A stretch of 40,600 bases of DNA, from NCBI GenBank assembly GCA_015064295.1, contig SVSM01000013.1, positions 1 to 40,600 on the forward strand, read 5' to 3'. The stretch is from Oscillospiraceae bacterium. GTDB lineage: Bacteria > Bacillota > Clostridia > Oscillospirales > CAG-272. This document shows, one piece after another, positions 14,263 to 23,081 of this stretch. Each line of letters opens with the position of its first letter. The stretch's first letter is position 1. The position numbers and the translations under genes were made by a program. The notes under the pieces are model-generated. The model was not told where the DNA came from. It saw nothing but the letters and a program-made list of their open reading frames with translations, and did not search any database.

Positions 14263-17043
14263 TTATGCCTTGTCGCCCTTCTCGCCTAGCAGCTTGTAGA
14301 CCTCGTACACCAGCGTTACCACGATGCAGGGGATCACCGCACCGCAAACGCCGTAGATATTGAGAGGCACTACACCAAAAAGCTTACCCACCGAGGGCAC
14401 GAGGAAGACCAGCAGGAAGAAGACCAGCAGGATAGCAAGAAGTGCCGCATATGCGCCGTTGACGCGCACATTGCGGTCAAACATACTCTGCTCTCTCTTA
14501 CACTCGTTCAGCACCGTAATCTGCGTCAAAATAAAGCTCACAAAGCAGAAGGCAGGAACGGCAGACGAGTCGATCAGGCGATACTGAACCATATACAGAA
14601 CCGAAACCGCCGTCAAAGCAGCCCAGATCACCCCGATCGCAGCGGAAAACACATTCGTTAAAAAGGGCTTTGACAAGGTGTCGTTCACACGGATCGGAAC
14701 GCTTAAGAGCGTGTAATCGGGTTTCTCAAAGGCAATGATGATGAGGGCGGAGAAATCAAGCACCAGCCCGCAGAACAGGATCTGGGGCGGCGTCAGTGCC
14801 GTAAAGCCCATGATCACCGACAAGAACACCAAGGCCAGCTTGGCAAGCTGGGAGGCGATCATATACTTCAACATACGCTGAAGATTATAATACACCGCCT
14901 TGGAGGATAGGAGAGCGCTTACCATGGCATGGAAGCCGCCGGTTCCGGACTTATCGGGTTCCGAAATAATGACGTCGGAAACGAACTTCAAGGCTTCACA
15001 GCCGGAGGTAGCTTCTCTTGGGTCCTTCGTATAAAGCGGGAAATTCCGCCCCGCGAGGTCAATGCCGGCACCGCCGGCACGATCGGAGAGAGTCACACTG
15101 CGGGAGAAGCCCACGTCGGCCTCCTTCATCAGAATGATCTCGTCAAGCTCCGAGCAGAGATACCCTACCTTTTCCCCCTTTTCCTGCAAGAACTTCACCA
15201 AAAGGCGGCGCTGGGCGAGTGTCAGCCCCTGATAGAGCCTGTATACGTCAAGGTTGGCGCGGAAAAGCCCTTCCTTCATGCGGGACAGCTCGTACCCCGT
15301 CACGCATTGCTCCCGTTGAGGGGCAATGCCGAGGTTCTCGGCAAGGATCACGTTGTTCTCGCTGACGTCAGAGGTAAGCATGATCACCTTGAGACCGTGA
15401 TTGTGACAGCGCAGCAAATTCTTTGCCAGCTCGGGCATTACGGGCTCGCGAAGGGCAACAAGTCCCTCCAGCGTCAGGTCGGTCTGACAGGCCGAAAGAC
15501 GTTTCAAATTGTTATAAATGGTATCCCGTGAGGCGATGGCCAGCACGCGGTAGGATTCTCTTGCCAGCTTTTCGGCGGCGATGTAAAATTCGTTCAGCTT
15601 GTCCTGTGTCATGGGATAGACACGGCTATCCTCGGTATAATAGCGGCAGAGGGGCAGGACTGCGCCGTAATCGCCACGCAGCGATACCACGAAGCTGTTC
15701 TCATACTGCACCAGCGTCGTTTCAAAGCGGTTATCCTCCCCCTTGGGCAAATGATCCAGCATGGGATACCGCTTTTCCAGGCCGATGTTGTACTCGCTGC
15801 AGGCCTCAGCGGCCTTGATAATGGCTTCCTCCTCCGGGGAGTACACATTCTTGTGGAGCTGGTTGTTTTCAATCAGACGCCCTGCTCCGTACAGGCCGGT
15901 GGAGATCAGCGCGTACCGCAGCACGCGGGAGGCGTTCTTTCGGTAGCCGTGCTCTCCGGGAGCATAGGCGTCACCGTTGGCGAAGACCTTGCCGAGAGAC
16001 ATATCGTGGATATGGAAGCCCGCTTCCTTCGGCACGATCAGGCAGGTCAGGTTTTTGATGTCCTCCAGCTTGGCACTGTTCTTGATGAGCGCTCCGCGGT
16101 TGACGTCCTTCTTGCAATTGACGGCACCGTAGATACCGCAGGCAAGCACAATATAGGCAAAGGCCGTATAAAACTCGCTCATGGACGCCACGGCCAGGGA
16201 CAGTCCCTTCATAAAGCTTTCAAAAATACCGGTGGAGGCGGCAACGCCAAGGAGTAGATCCAGCACCGTCAGCACCAGCACCATCACCGTCATGGCCAGC
16301 GTCCATTTTTTACAGAAATCGCTGATATGATCAAAGATCTCCAGCCGTTCGTGGGACACGATCGGCTGATTCTTTTTCATTACGCATACCAGGGTATCCG
16401 CCCCCGTCTCACAGCAAATGGCGCGTCCGGTTCCCTTGGTCACAATGGTGGAGGCAAAGAGCATGTTTCTCTGCTCTGCCGGTGAAATATCGTGATAATC
16501 CACGAACTTTGCATCCTTGCGAACCCCATGGGGCACCGAGGTCACGTTGACCTCCAGCACCTCAAGCCCCGAGGTCTCGATGAGGCGGGCGTCGCAGGGC
16601 ACGATATCCCCTGCCGACACGTAGATCACGTCGCCCTTGACCAGCTGCTTCTGCTTCACCATATAGAGACGGCCGCCCCGAAGTACCTTGGCGTTGGGGA
16701 GTGCGCTCATGCCCATGCCGTCCAGCACGTTCTGAGCCTTCACGTAGGTGAACATCACGATGCCGTAATAGGTCGCCAGGATCAGGAGCATGACCAGAAG
16801 ATTTTCGGTCTCCTCAAAGACGGCGGCAATCAGCAGAGTGACCAGCATGAGCAGCGAGGTGTAGTCGGTCAGAAGGTGCGCAATATAGGTCTTAAAGGAC
16901 TTTTTGGGGGTGGGATAAATGTCGTTCTCCCCGTACTGCCGACGGCGGCGCAGGACCTGCTCCCGTTCCAATCCGCGGGCGATGTCGGTCTCCAGCCGTA
17001 TCTCGGCCTGTTTTATGCTTTTGTCATACCATTTTTCAGCCAT
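14263..17043 (-). CDS. P-type ATPase homologue lacking the catalytic motifs (predicted pseudoenzyme)
   Basis: This intact 926-residue protein has the architecture of a P2-type (Ca2+/cation) ATPase: an N-terminal cation-ATPase segment (1-50), membrane hairpins at about 52-101 and 245-308, an actuator-like domain (110-235), a P/N-type cytoplasmic region (310-720) and six C-terminal membrane segments (about 725-918). The active-site motifs are gone. At the DKTGTLT position it reads PKEAGFH (Pro338 for the phosphorylated Asp). At TGES it reads PHGV (171-174). KGAPE is RGDYG, DPPR is EPVM, GDGVND is CSELDE (630-635), and PEGLP in membrane segment 4 is SEFYT. Framework residues stay, such as TSD (557-559, for TGD) and KEADVGFS. 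It cannot form the normal phosphoenzyme; a regulatory, scaffold or scramblase-like role is possible. It ends the long operon, 45 bases after the Clp gene. Confidence 0.85.
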   Translation of the reverse strand: MAEKWYDKSIKQAEIRLETDIARGLEREQVLRRRRQYGENDIYPTPKKSFKTYIAHLLTDYTSLLMLVTLLIAAVFEETENLLVMLLILATYYGIVMFTYVKAQNVLDGMGMSALPNAKVLRGGRLYMVKQKQLVKGDVIYVSAGDIVPCDARLIETSGLEVLEVNVTSVPHGVRKDAKFVDYHDISPAEQRNMLFASTIVTKGTGRAICCETGADTLVCVMKKNQPIVSHERLEIFDHISDFCKKWTLAMTVMVLVLTVLDLLLGVAASTGIFESFMKGLSLAVASMSEFYTAFAYIVLACGIYGAVNCKKDVNRGALIKNSAKLEDIKNLTCLIVPKEAGFHIHDMSLGKVFANGDAYAPGEHGYRKNASRVLRYALISTGLYGAGRLIENNQLHKNVYSPEEEAIIKAAEACSEYNIGLEKRYPMLDHLPKGEDNRFETTLVQYENSFVVSLRGDYGAVLPLCRYYTEDSRVYPMTQDKLNEFYIAAEKLARESYRVLAIASRDTIYNNLKRLSACQTDLTLEGLVALREPVMPELAKNLLRCHNHGLKVIMLTSDVSENNVILAENLGIAPQREQCVTGYELSRMKEGLFRANLDVYRLYQGLTLAQRRLLVKFLQEKGEKVGYLCSELDEIILMKEADVGFSRSVTLSDRAGGAGIDLAGRNFPLYTKDPREATSGCEALKFVSDVIISEPDKSGTGGFHAMVSALLSSKAVYYNLQRMLKYMIASQLAKLALVFLSVIMGFTALTPPQILFCGLVLDFSALIIIAFEKPDYTLLSVPIRVNDTLSKPFLTNVFSAAIGVIWAALTAVSVLYMVQYRLIDSSAVPAFCFVSFILTQITVLNECKREQSMFDRNVRVNGAYAALLAILLVFFLLVFLVPSVGKLFGVVPLNIYGVCGAVIPCIVVTLVYEVYKLLGEKGDKA

Positions 17044-17088
17044 AATATTTCCCGCGGGGAAAGTCCCCCTGTTAAACGTTAATTTCTT

Positions 17089-19386
17089 TTACAATACCGT
17101 GACAGACAAGCTTTCACCGTCCGAATCGAGGGAGATCACCTTGATGCCGGAGGCATAGCCCGATATGAGACGGTCGGCCACCACGTCCTCTACCTCGCGC
17201 TGAATAAAGCGGCGCATATTGCGAGCACCGTACTTTTCACTGAAGGAGGCCTTTGCCACGTAGGCAGAAGCCGCCTCGGAATAATGAAAATCGATGTCCT
17301 TTTCCTTCAGCACCGTTTTCAGATCGTTCAGCATGATGGATGCAATAGAGGCAAAATCCTCCTGCGTCAGATGGTTGAAAACGATGATCTCGTCAATGCG
17401 ATTCAGAAACTCGGGGCGCAGGAACTGGGAGAGTGCCTTTTCCGTTTTAGCGGCGTCCGCCTCATGACGGGAGGCACTGAAGCCGGCGGTGGAAGAGGCG
17501 TTGGTGGAGCCGGCGTTTGTCGTCATCACGATCACAGTGTTCTCAAAGTTCACCGTTCTGCCCTGGGCGTCGGTGATCCGTCCGTCGTCGAGAATCTGCA
17601 AAAGGATGTTCATCACGTCAGGATGGGCCTTCTCGATCTCGTCAAAGAGAATGACGCTGTAAGGCTTTCTGCGTACCTTTTCGGTGAGCTGTCCCGCCTC
17701 GTCGTAGCCAACGTATCCGGGAGGTGCACCGATAATGCGGGAAACCGCAAATTTCTCCATAAACTCCGACATGTCCAGACGGATCAAGGTCTCGGGCGAG
17801 TCAAACAGCTCCTTTGCCAAAAGCTTGACAAGCTCGGTCTTTCCCACACCGGTGGGACCTGCGAACAGGAAGGAGACCGGCTTTCTCTTGTAGGCCACGC
17901 CGGCGCGGTTGCGCTTGATGGCTCGCACCACGGCGCTGACAGCGTGATCCTGTCCGATGAGGCGGCTGCGGATCGACGCGTCAAGGCGCTCTACCTTGGA
18001 AAAATCGTTTTCCATAATGTTGCTGGCGGGTATGCCGGTCCAGATCTCGATCACGCGGGCAAGATCCGCCGGTGTCAAGGTAACCTTTTTGATCTCCTCC
18101 GAGAGAGCGTCCAGCGTCCCCTGCAGAGTCAGCTCCTTGACCTTGATTTCAGCAAGATCCTTATACTTCAGCTCCTGCTGCTCGGCGTCGGTCTCCTCCC
18201 GGGCTTCAATCGCCTGACGAAGGGACGATGCGTCCTTTAGGTCCTTCTCTGCCTTGCTGTATCGATCGATGGCGTCGGAATTGAGCACCACGTAGGAAAG
18301 GGCCTCGTCCAAAAGGTCAATGGCCTTATCGGGCAGGAAGCGATCGGTAATATACCGCTCTGAGAGATTCACCGCGCGCTCCAGCACCTCGTCGGGAATC
18401 CGCACCTTATGAAAGGTCTCATAATAGGTCTTGATCCCGCGCAAGATCTCCACACAGTCGGCAAGGGAGGGCTCCTCGATCATCACCGGCTGAAAGCGGC
18501 GTTCAAGGGCCGCGTCCTTTTCGATATACTTACGGTATTCCGTTAAGGTGGTGGCACCGATCACTTGAATCTCACCTCTTGACAAGGCGGGCTTCAGAAT
18601 GTTGGCGGCGTTCATACTGCCCTCTGCATCGCCTGCCGAGGCAATGGTATGCACCTCGTCGATGACGAGGATGATGTTGCCCAGGGCCTTGACCTCCTCG
18701 ATCAGGCCCTTCATACGCGTTTCGAACTGACCTCTAAACTGGGTACCGGCCACCAGAGCCGTCATGTCCACCAGATGCACTTCCTTGCCCTGCAGGCGGA
18801 AGGGCACGTTACCGGCCGCAATCCGAGAGGCAAGGGCCTCCGCCACGGCAGTTTTACCGACACCCGGCTCGCCGATAAGACAAGGATTGTTCTTCTGACG
18901 GCGGCAGAGAATCTGCATCACACGCTGCAGCTCACGGTCACGTCCGATGACGCGATCCAGCTTCCCTGCCCTGGCGCGGGCGGTCAAATCGGTACAAAAC
19001 TGTCCCAAAAACTTCCGTTTACCGTCGTTTTTGGGCTGTTTTGCGTCACCTTTTTTCTCCTTTTGGCCCCGCATAAAGGGAGGCATTCCTCCGGCGCCGC
19101 CAAAGATCTTCATGAAGTTGATGGGTGGCGCCTTGCCATCATCTCCATCCTCTTCCCCATCACTTTCCAAAAGTGCGGGAAGATCCTCGAGATCATCCAC
19201 GTCGGGCTCCATCTTTTCAATATCCTCGTCACTGATACCGTACTGCTTCATGATGGTATCCACCTGCGGGATCCCAAGCTCACGGGCGCAACGAATACAA
19301 AGCCCCTCGTTTTCGATTTTGTTGTTGGTCATCTTGCTGATGAAAACCACCGCAAGACGCTTATGGCATTTGGAACAAAGCTGCAT
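17089..19386 (-). CDS. Clp/Hsp100 ATPase with N-terminal zinc finger (ClpE-like)
   Basis: The 765-residue AAA+ unfoldase starts with a four-Cys zinc finger (C4, C7, C30, C33), as in ClpE, and lacks the double Clp-N repeat of ClpC. An acidic and Gly-rich linker (55-125) follows. The first AAA domain has Walker A GEPGVGKT (171-178) and Walker B ILVIDEVHT. A short middle region covers about 370-435. The second AAA domain has GPTGVGKT (509-516), VILFDEIEKAHPDV and the arginine-finger region FLRPEFLNRID. It unfolds proteins for ClpP or remodels them. At the place of the ClpP-binding loop it reads STAGFSAS (A633-G-F635), not the usual [L/I/V]GF. The gene follows cvpA by 36 bases and precedes the P-type ATPase homologue. 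No CtsR or McsAB genes are near. Confidence 0.88.
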   Translation of the reverse strand: MQLCSKCHKRLAVVFISKMTNNKIENEGLCIRCARELGIPQVDTIMKQYGISDEDIEKMEPDVDDLEDLPALLESDGEEDGDDGKAPPINFMKIFGGAGGMPPFMRGQKEKKGDAKQPKNDGKRKFLGQFCTDLTARARAGKLDRVIGRDRELQRVMQILCRRQKNNPCLIGEPGVGKTAVAEALASRIAAGNVPFRLQGKEVHLVDMTALVAGTQFRGQFETRMKGLIEEVKALGNIILVIDEVHTIASAGDAEGSMNAANILKPALSRGEIQVIGATTLTEYRKYIEKDAALERRFQPVMIEEPSLADCVEILRGIKTYYETFHKVRIPDEVLERAVNLSERYITDRFLPDKAIDLLDEALSYVVLNSDAIDRYSKAEKDLKDASSLRQAIEAREETDAEQQELKYKDLAEIKVKELTLQGTLDALSEEIKKVTLTPADLARVIEIWTGIPASNIMENDFSKVERLDASIRSRLIGQDHAVSAVVRAIKRNRAGVAYKRKPVSFLFAGPTGVGKTELVKLLAKELFDSPETLIRLDMSEFMEKFAVSRIIGAPPGYVGYDEAGQLTEKVRRKPYSVILFDEIEKAHPDVMNILLQILDDGRITDAQGRTVNFENTVIVMTTNAGSTNASSTAGFSASRHEADAAKTEKALSQFLRPEFLNRIDEIIVFNHLTQEDFASIASIMLNDLKTVLKEKDIDFHYSEAASAYVAKASFSEKYGARNMRRFIQREVEDVVADRLISGYASGIKVISLDSDGESLSVTVL

Positions 19387-19422
19387 GAAAGGATCTCCTT
19401 CTCCGGCCCCGCCGGAATTTGA

Positions 19423-20130
19423 TCAAAGAATGCTGAACAGATTCACCGAGCCAAGAAGCTTGACAATGAAGGTGTTATCAATGGCCGATGCCGGCACGGC
19501 ACCGTTACTGATCACAGCAACGTGAGGGATCAGAGCACAGAGAATCGCGCTGATGCCCCAGGCAAAGGCCAGGCCCATAACGGCACCGCAGACACCGCCG
19601 AGGACCTTATTTGCCGTCTTCAGTACCGGGATCTTCACCACGAGGTTGATAATGGCAACGATGATCGAAAGGATCAGCAAGAGCACGATGAACAGGATAG
19701 CAAAGGCGGCGACACGCGAGAGAGTCTGCGAGAGGGGCTCGGCGATGTACTCGGAAACATCGCCCTTGGCATCGGCAGAGCCGCTATTGTTTTCAAGGAA
19801 GGCCAGCACCTCCTCTGAGCTCATACCTAAGGTCTCAAACAAATTGTTGAAGAGCTCGGGCTTTTCGGCGATCAGCTTGGCCAAGTCGAAAACCTGTACC
19901 TCACCACCAAACTTCTCGTCAAGGAACTCCTCCACCTTTTCGGTGACAGTGCCACCGATCACGTGCTCGTTTAAGTAGCTTGCCGTGGGAGGCGTCAGCA
20001 GCACCGCGCCGACAATGGCGGCGACGAGGACCACGATGCCCAAAACGGTGCGAACAAAGCCTTTTTTAATGCCGGAAATGAGACAGATTACGAAGATTGC
20101 AAAGACCAGGATATCAAAGAACAGTGACAT
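19423..20130 (-). CDS. CvpA family membrane protein
   Basis: This 235-residue integral membrane protein has hydrophobic segments at about 1-17, 24-45, 137-167 and 175-200, and the family opening DILVFAIFVICLISGIKKGF. A soluble, acidic insert lies between residues 50 and 130. CvpA proteins were linked to colicin V production in E. coli and in Firmicutes are common membrane proteins of unclear role. The ATG at 20130 is preceded by GGAGA at about 10 bases; the in-frame TTG upstream contains that ribosome site and is rejected. It lies between the DUF5711 gene (29-base gap) and the Clp gene. Confidence 0.82.
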   Translation of the reverse strand: MSLFFDILVFAIFVICLISGIKKGFVRTVLGIVVLVAAIVGAVLLTPPTASYLNEHVIGGTVTEKVEEFLDEKFGGEVQVFDLAKLIAEKPELFNNLFETLGMSSEEVLAFLENNSGSADAKGDVSEYIAEPLSQTLSRVAAFAILFIVLLLILSIIVAIINLVVKIPVLKTANKVLGGVCGAVMGLAFAWGISAILCALIPHVAVISNGAVPASAIDNTFIVKLLGSVNLFSIL

Positions 20131-20159
20131 AGCGTTTTTTCTCCAATCCAATTTTTATT

Positions 20160-21485
20160 TTAATCACCGTCGACCTCAAAGTCAAGGGCGATTGCTTTTC
20201 CGGAATAGCAAACGATGGGGGTCTCCCCCGAGAAAACGATTGCACGTGCATTGGGTTCGATGGTAATAGTCTTAACCGTTTTTTTCTGCACGTCTATCAT
20301 AACAGCCTTGTCCTCAAAGAGGAGGCAGAATCGATCTCCTTGGGGTACGATCGCGATCAGCTCACCGCTGAGGTCCGCCGAAAAGACGGTATGTCCCTCG
20401 GTATCGTAAATCTCCGCAGTCTTATCGTTTCCGATGACGCTGGTGTTATACACGCCACAGACGTAAGCATCGCCGATCTCGGCATTTACCGAGGGCATGG
20501 CGGAGTAGGAATAGGAGGCCTTTTCGGTCCCGTCGGTGTGATAGATGACCGTGCGGTCGTTGTAGAGGACGCCGATGCTTCGGTCCTTCATGAACTTCAC
20601 GCGAAGGGGCAGGATCCCCTCCTTGGTCATGACCACGTCGGCCTGCTCAGCGCCGACCTGCACCGTTGTGATCTCCGAGACGAAGTCGCCGCTTTGATCG
20701 TAAACCGAGGCAATGGCCAGCGTCTTACCGTCATCGGAAAGGTCGATGGACAGGATGTATTTATCCTTCTTGATCTCCATGATCTGACGGAAGCTATCGT
20801 TATACATCCGAACAATGCCCCGGTAGCTGTCGTCACGGGTAACAAGAGCATAGCTGCCGTTGTCCGACAGGGCGGCACCGGTAATGGGGTAATCGTAGGT
20901 CTCGGTCTTAAGCTCCGCAAAGGAGTTAAAAACCGAATAGGAGCGAGAGGTCTCTCCGCGGTCGTAAACGAGAAAGTACTTACTCGAGGTCAAAAGCTTC
21001 GGACTGTAATAGATATTCGATTTATTGAGAGATAATGCCGCAGAGGGTTTATACAGGCTCACCGTTCCGGGACTGACCACCGCCAGCTCACCGCGGTAAA
21101 TACCGAACACCGAATCAGCGCCGCCATTATAAAGCAGTGTATCAAAGGTGGTACCGGTGGCAAGGCCCGAAAGGTCAAGGTCCTTGATGAGATACTGGAA
21201 ATTCTCCACCGTGATGTCCCCGCTGAAGGCCGTCAGCATGGTGACGGAGAAAACAAGGGCCAACACGATGATGGCATATTTTATGATCTGATACCGCGTG
21301 GCAAGTCGGAGATAATAGGGATTTTCACGGAAAAGTCCGTTTGGGTCCCAGCGGATCTCCTCCATCCTGGTGGCGTTCACACGACGGCGCTTACCGTTTT
21401 CCACCTGAGAGCGCGCTGAACCGGCCAAGTCCTTTTTTCTCGGCGGCTCGTTGGCTTTGGCTTTATTCTTTTTCTCGGAAGCCAT
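20160..21485 (-). CDS. DUF5711 family membrane-anchored beta-propeller-like protein
   Basis: The 441-residue protein has a basic cytoplasmic N-terminus (1-75; KKNKAKAN, RKKD, GKRRRV), one membrane segment at about 80-98 (IIKYAIIVLALVFSVTMLTA) and an extracytoplasmic part of repeated beta-type units with short YD, SDNG and SDDGKTLA turns, which suggests a WD40/PQQ-like propeller. This matches the DUF5711 family as I remember it from Clostridia; its function is unknown. ATG at 21485 follows AAAGGAG at an ideal distance. It overlaps the end of truA by 23 bases and is followed by cvpA, an association I have the impression recurs in this group. Confidence 0.75.
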   Translation of the reverse strand: MASEKKNKAKANEPPRKKDLAGSARSQVENGKRRRVNATRMEEIRWDPNGLFRENPYYLRLATRYQIIKYAIIVLALVFSVTMLTAFSGDITVENFQYLIKDLDLSGLATGTTFDTLLYNGGADSVFGIYRGELAVVSPGTVSLYKPSAALSLNKSNIYYSPKLLTSSKYFLVYDRGETSRSYSVFNSFAELKTETYDYPITGAALSDNGSYALVTRDDSYRGIVRMYNDSFRQIMEIKKDKYILSIDLSDDGKTLAIASVYDQSGDFVSEITTVQVGAEQADVVMTKEGILPLRVKFMKDRSIGVLYNDRTVIYHTDGTEKASYSYSAMPSVNAEIGDAYVCGVYNTSVIGNDKTAEIYDTEGHTVFSADLSGELIAIVPQGDRFCLLFEDKAVMIDVQKKTVKTITIEPNARAIVFSGETPIVCYSGKAIALDFEVDGD

Positions 21486-22242
21486 CGTCTGAATCTCCTT
21501 TCTCATAGGTTACACGGGTGAGATATAGACCGCAGGCCGGAACGGTGATCCCGGCACGGCTTCGGTCCTTCGAGGCGATCACCGCGGGAATATCCTCGGC
21601 TGTCAGCTTACCTTCCGATACGGCGATCAGCGTTCCCGTCAGGATCCGCACCATGTTGTAAAGAAATCCGTTTCCGGACACCGTGACGGTGATCATATCC
21701 CCCTCTCGCACAACGCCGAGAGAATAGATCGTCCTTACGGTATCGGTCACGTCGGAGCCGCTTGCCATGAAGGCGGCAAAATCATGGGTACCCACCAGCC
21801 ACTCGGCAGCGCGGTTCATCTCGTTTTCGTCCAGTTTTCGTGGATAGTGGTAGGCACGCCCCGCAAGAAAGGGATCCCGCGTGGGGACGTTATGGATCCG
21901 ATATTGGTATTCCTTTTCCTTGACGTCGTAGCGAGGGTGAAAGCCCTCTGGCACGACGCAGGAGGACTGCACCGCAATATCCTCGGGCAGATGGCAGTTC
22001 ATAGCCACCGCCACCTTATCGGCGGGAATACGCGGAGAATCGTCCCCGGTCTCAAGGGTCGCCTTAAAATCCAGTGCGTGGACACCGCTGTCGGTGCGGC
22101 TGCATCCCGTGATGGGACAGGGGCGTCCAAAAACCGCCTCAGCAGCCTTACACAGCATTTCCTGGATCGAGACGCCGTTTTTTTGCACCTGATACCCGCA
22201 GTAGCGTCTGCCGTCGTATGAGATTGTCAGCAGATATTTCAT
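21463..22242 (-). CDS. truA: tRNA pseudouridine(38-40) synthase
   Basis: TruA isomerises uridines 38, 39 and 40 in the tRNA anticodon stem. The 259-residue protein begins MKYLLTISYDG and has the catalytic Asp51 in CSRTDSGVHA; MNCHLPEDI and GNGFLYNMVRI are further family motifs. ATG at 22242 has a strong GGAGG site 6 bases upstream; an in-frame extension to 22407 overlaps ecfT and is rejected. It follows ecfT by 17 bases, which is the usual ecf-truA arrangement of Firmicutes, but the normally following rplM-rpsI are missing. Confidence 0.95.
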   Translation of the reverse strand: MKYLLTISYDGRRYCGYQVQKNGVSIQEMLCKAAEAVFGRPCPITGCSRTDSGVHALDFKATLETGDDSPRIPADKVAVAMNCHLPEDIAVQSSCVVPEGFHPRYDVKEKEYQYRIHNVPTRDPFLAGRAYHYPRKLDENEMNRAAEWLVGTHDFAAFMASGSDVTDTVRTIYSLGVVREGDMITVTVSGNGFLYNMVRILTGTLIAVSEGKLTAEDIPAVIASKDRSRAGITVPACGLYLTRVTYEKGDSDDGFREKE

Positions 22243-22259
22243 GGCGCCTCCGTAAAATT

Positions 22260-23081
22260 TTACAAGGATAATCCGGGCAGATAGAGGTTGATCAGCACGA
22301 CGGCCGCACCCATGGCTGCGATCCACGCAAGAAGAAGGCCGTCGGACAAGGTAAAGGTCAGCTTGGTCATACGGGTTCTGCCCTCTCCGCCCCGATAACA
22401 GCGGCACTCCATGGCAACGGCCAGGTCGCTTGCCCGCCGGAAGGCCGAGATAAAGAGGGGGATCAGGACCGGGATCAGTGCCTTGACGCGCTTTAAGAGA
22501 CCGCCGCTGGAAAAATCGGCTCCCCTGGCCTTTTGGGCCGACATGATCTTCTCGGTTTCTTCGATCAGTGTCGGGATGAAGCGCAATGCGATGGTCATCA
22601 TCATGGCAAACTCGTGAACCGGCAGATGCAGGCGCTTCAGCGGGGACAGAAGACGCTCCAGGCCGTCGGTCAGCATGATGGGTGAGGTGGTGTAGGTAAG
22701 GATCACCGAGGACCCCACCAGCAGACAGATGATGCGGACCGCCATGATGACGGCAAACAGAATGCCTTCTAAATAGATGTCAACAAAGCCGAGATCCACG
22801 AGCAGCGTCTCACCGGTGTGGAAAAACACGTTGTATACGGTGGTGAAGGCCAAAATGAAGATCAGCGGCTTCACGCTCTTCAGAAGGATCTTAAGAGGAA
22901 CTCCCGAAACGGCGACGATACCCAACGTCGCCATCACCAAAAAGCCGAAGGACCAAAGGTTCTGGCAAAGGAAGACCACCACGATATACAAGACCGACGC
23001 AACGATCTTGGCACGGGGATCCCGACGGTGAAGATAGGAATTGCCCGGGAAATATTGACCGAGGGTAATGTCTTTAAGCAT
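22260..23081 (-). CDS. ecfT: ECF transporter transmembrane component EcfT
   Basis: EcfT is the scaffold membrane subunit of group II energy-coupling factor transporters, joining the EcfA1/A2 ATPases to exchangeable vitamin-binding S components. The 273-residue protein has the N-terminal motif LGQYFPGNSYLHRRDPR, membrane segments at about 25-65, 70-90, 105-145 and 240-262, and the two coupling-helix Ala-Arg-Gly-type motifs as QKARGADF and MECRCYRGG. ATG at 23081 follows GGAGGG at 8 bases and lies 8 bases inside the end of ecfA2, so translation is coupled. No S component gene is in the window. Confidence 0.94.
   Translation of the reverse strand: MLKDITLGQYFPGNSYLHRRDPRAKIVASVLYIVVVFLCQNLWSFGFLVMATLGIVAVSGVPLKILLKSVKPLIFILAFTTVYNVFFHTGETLLVDLGFVDIYLEGILFAVIMAVRIICLLVGSSVILTYTTSPIMLTDGLERLLSPLKRLHLPVHEFAMMMTIALRFIPTLIEETEKIMSAQKARGADFSSGGLLKRVKALIPVLIPLFISAFRRASDLAVAMECRCYRGGEGRTRMTKLTFTLSDGLLLAWIAAMGAAVVLINLYLPGLSL

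Noticed and set aside
14263..17043. P-type ATPase gene as a frameshifted pseudogene
   Set aside because: The reading frame is unbroken for 926 codons with all membrane segments and a good position between operon partner and terminator; the changes are substitutions at motifs, not damage.
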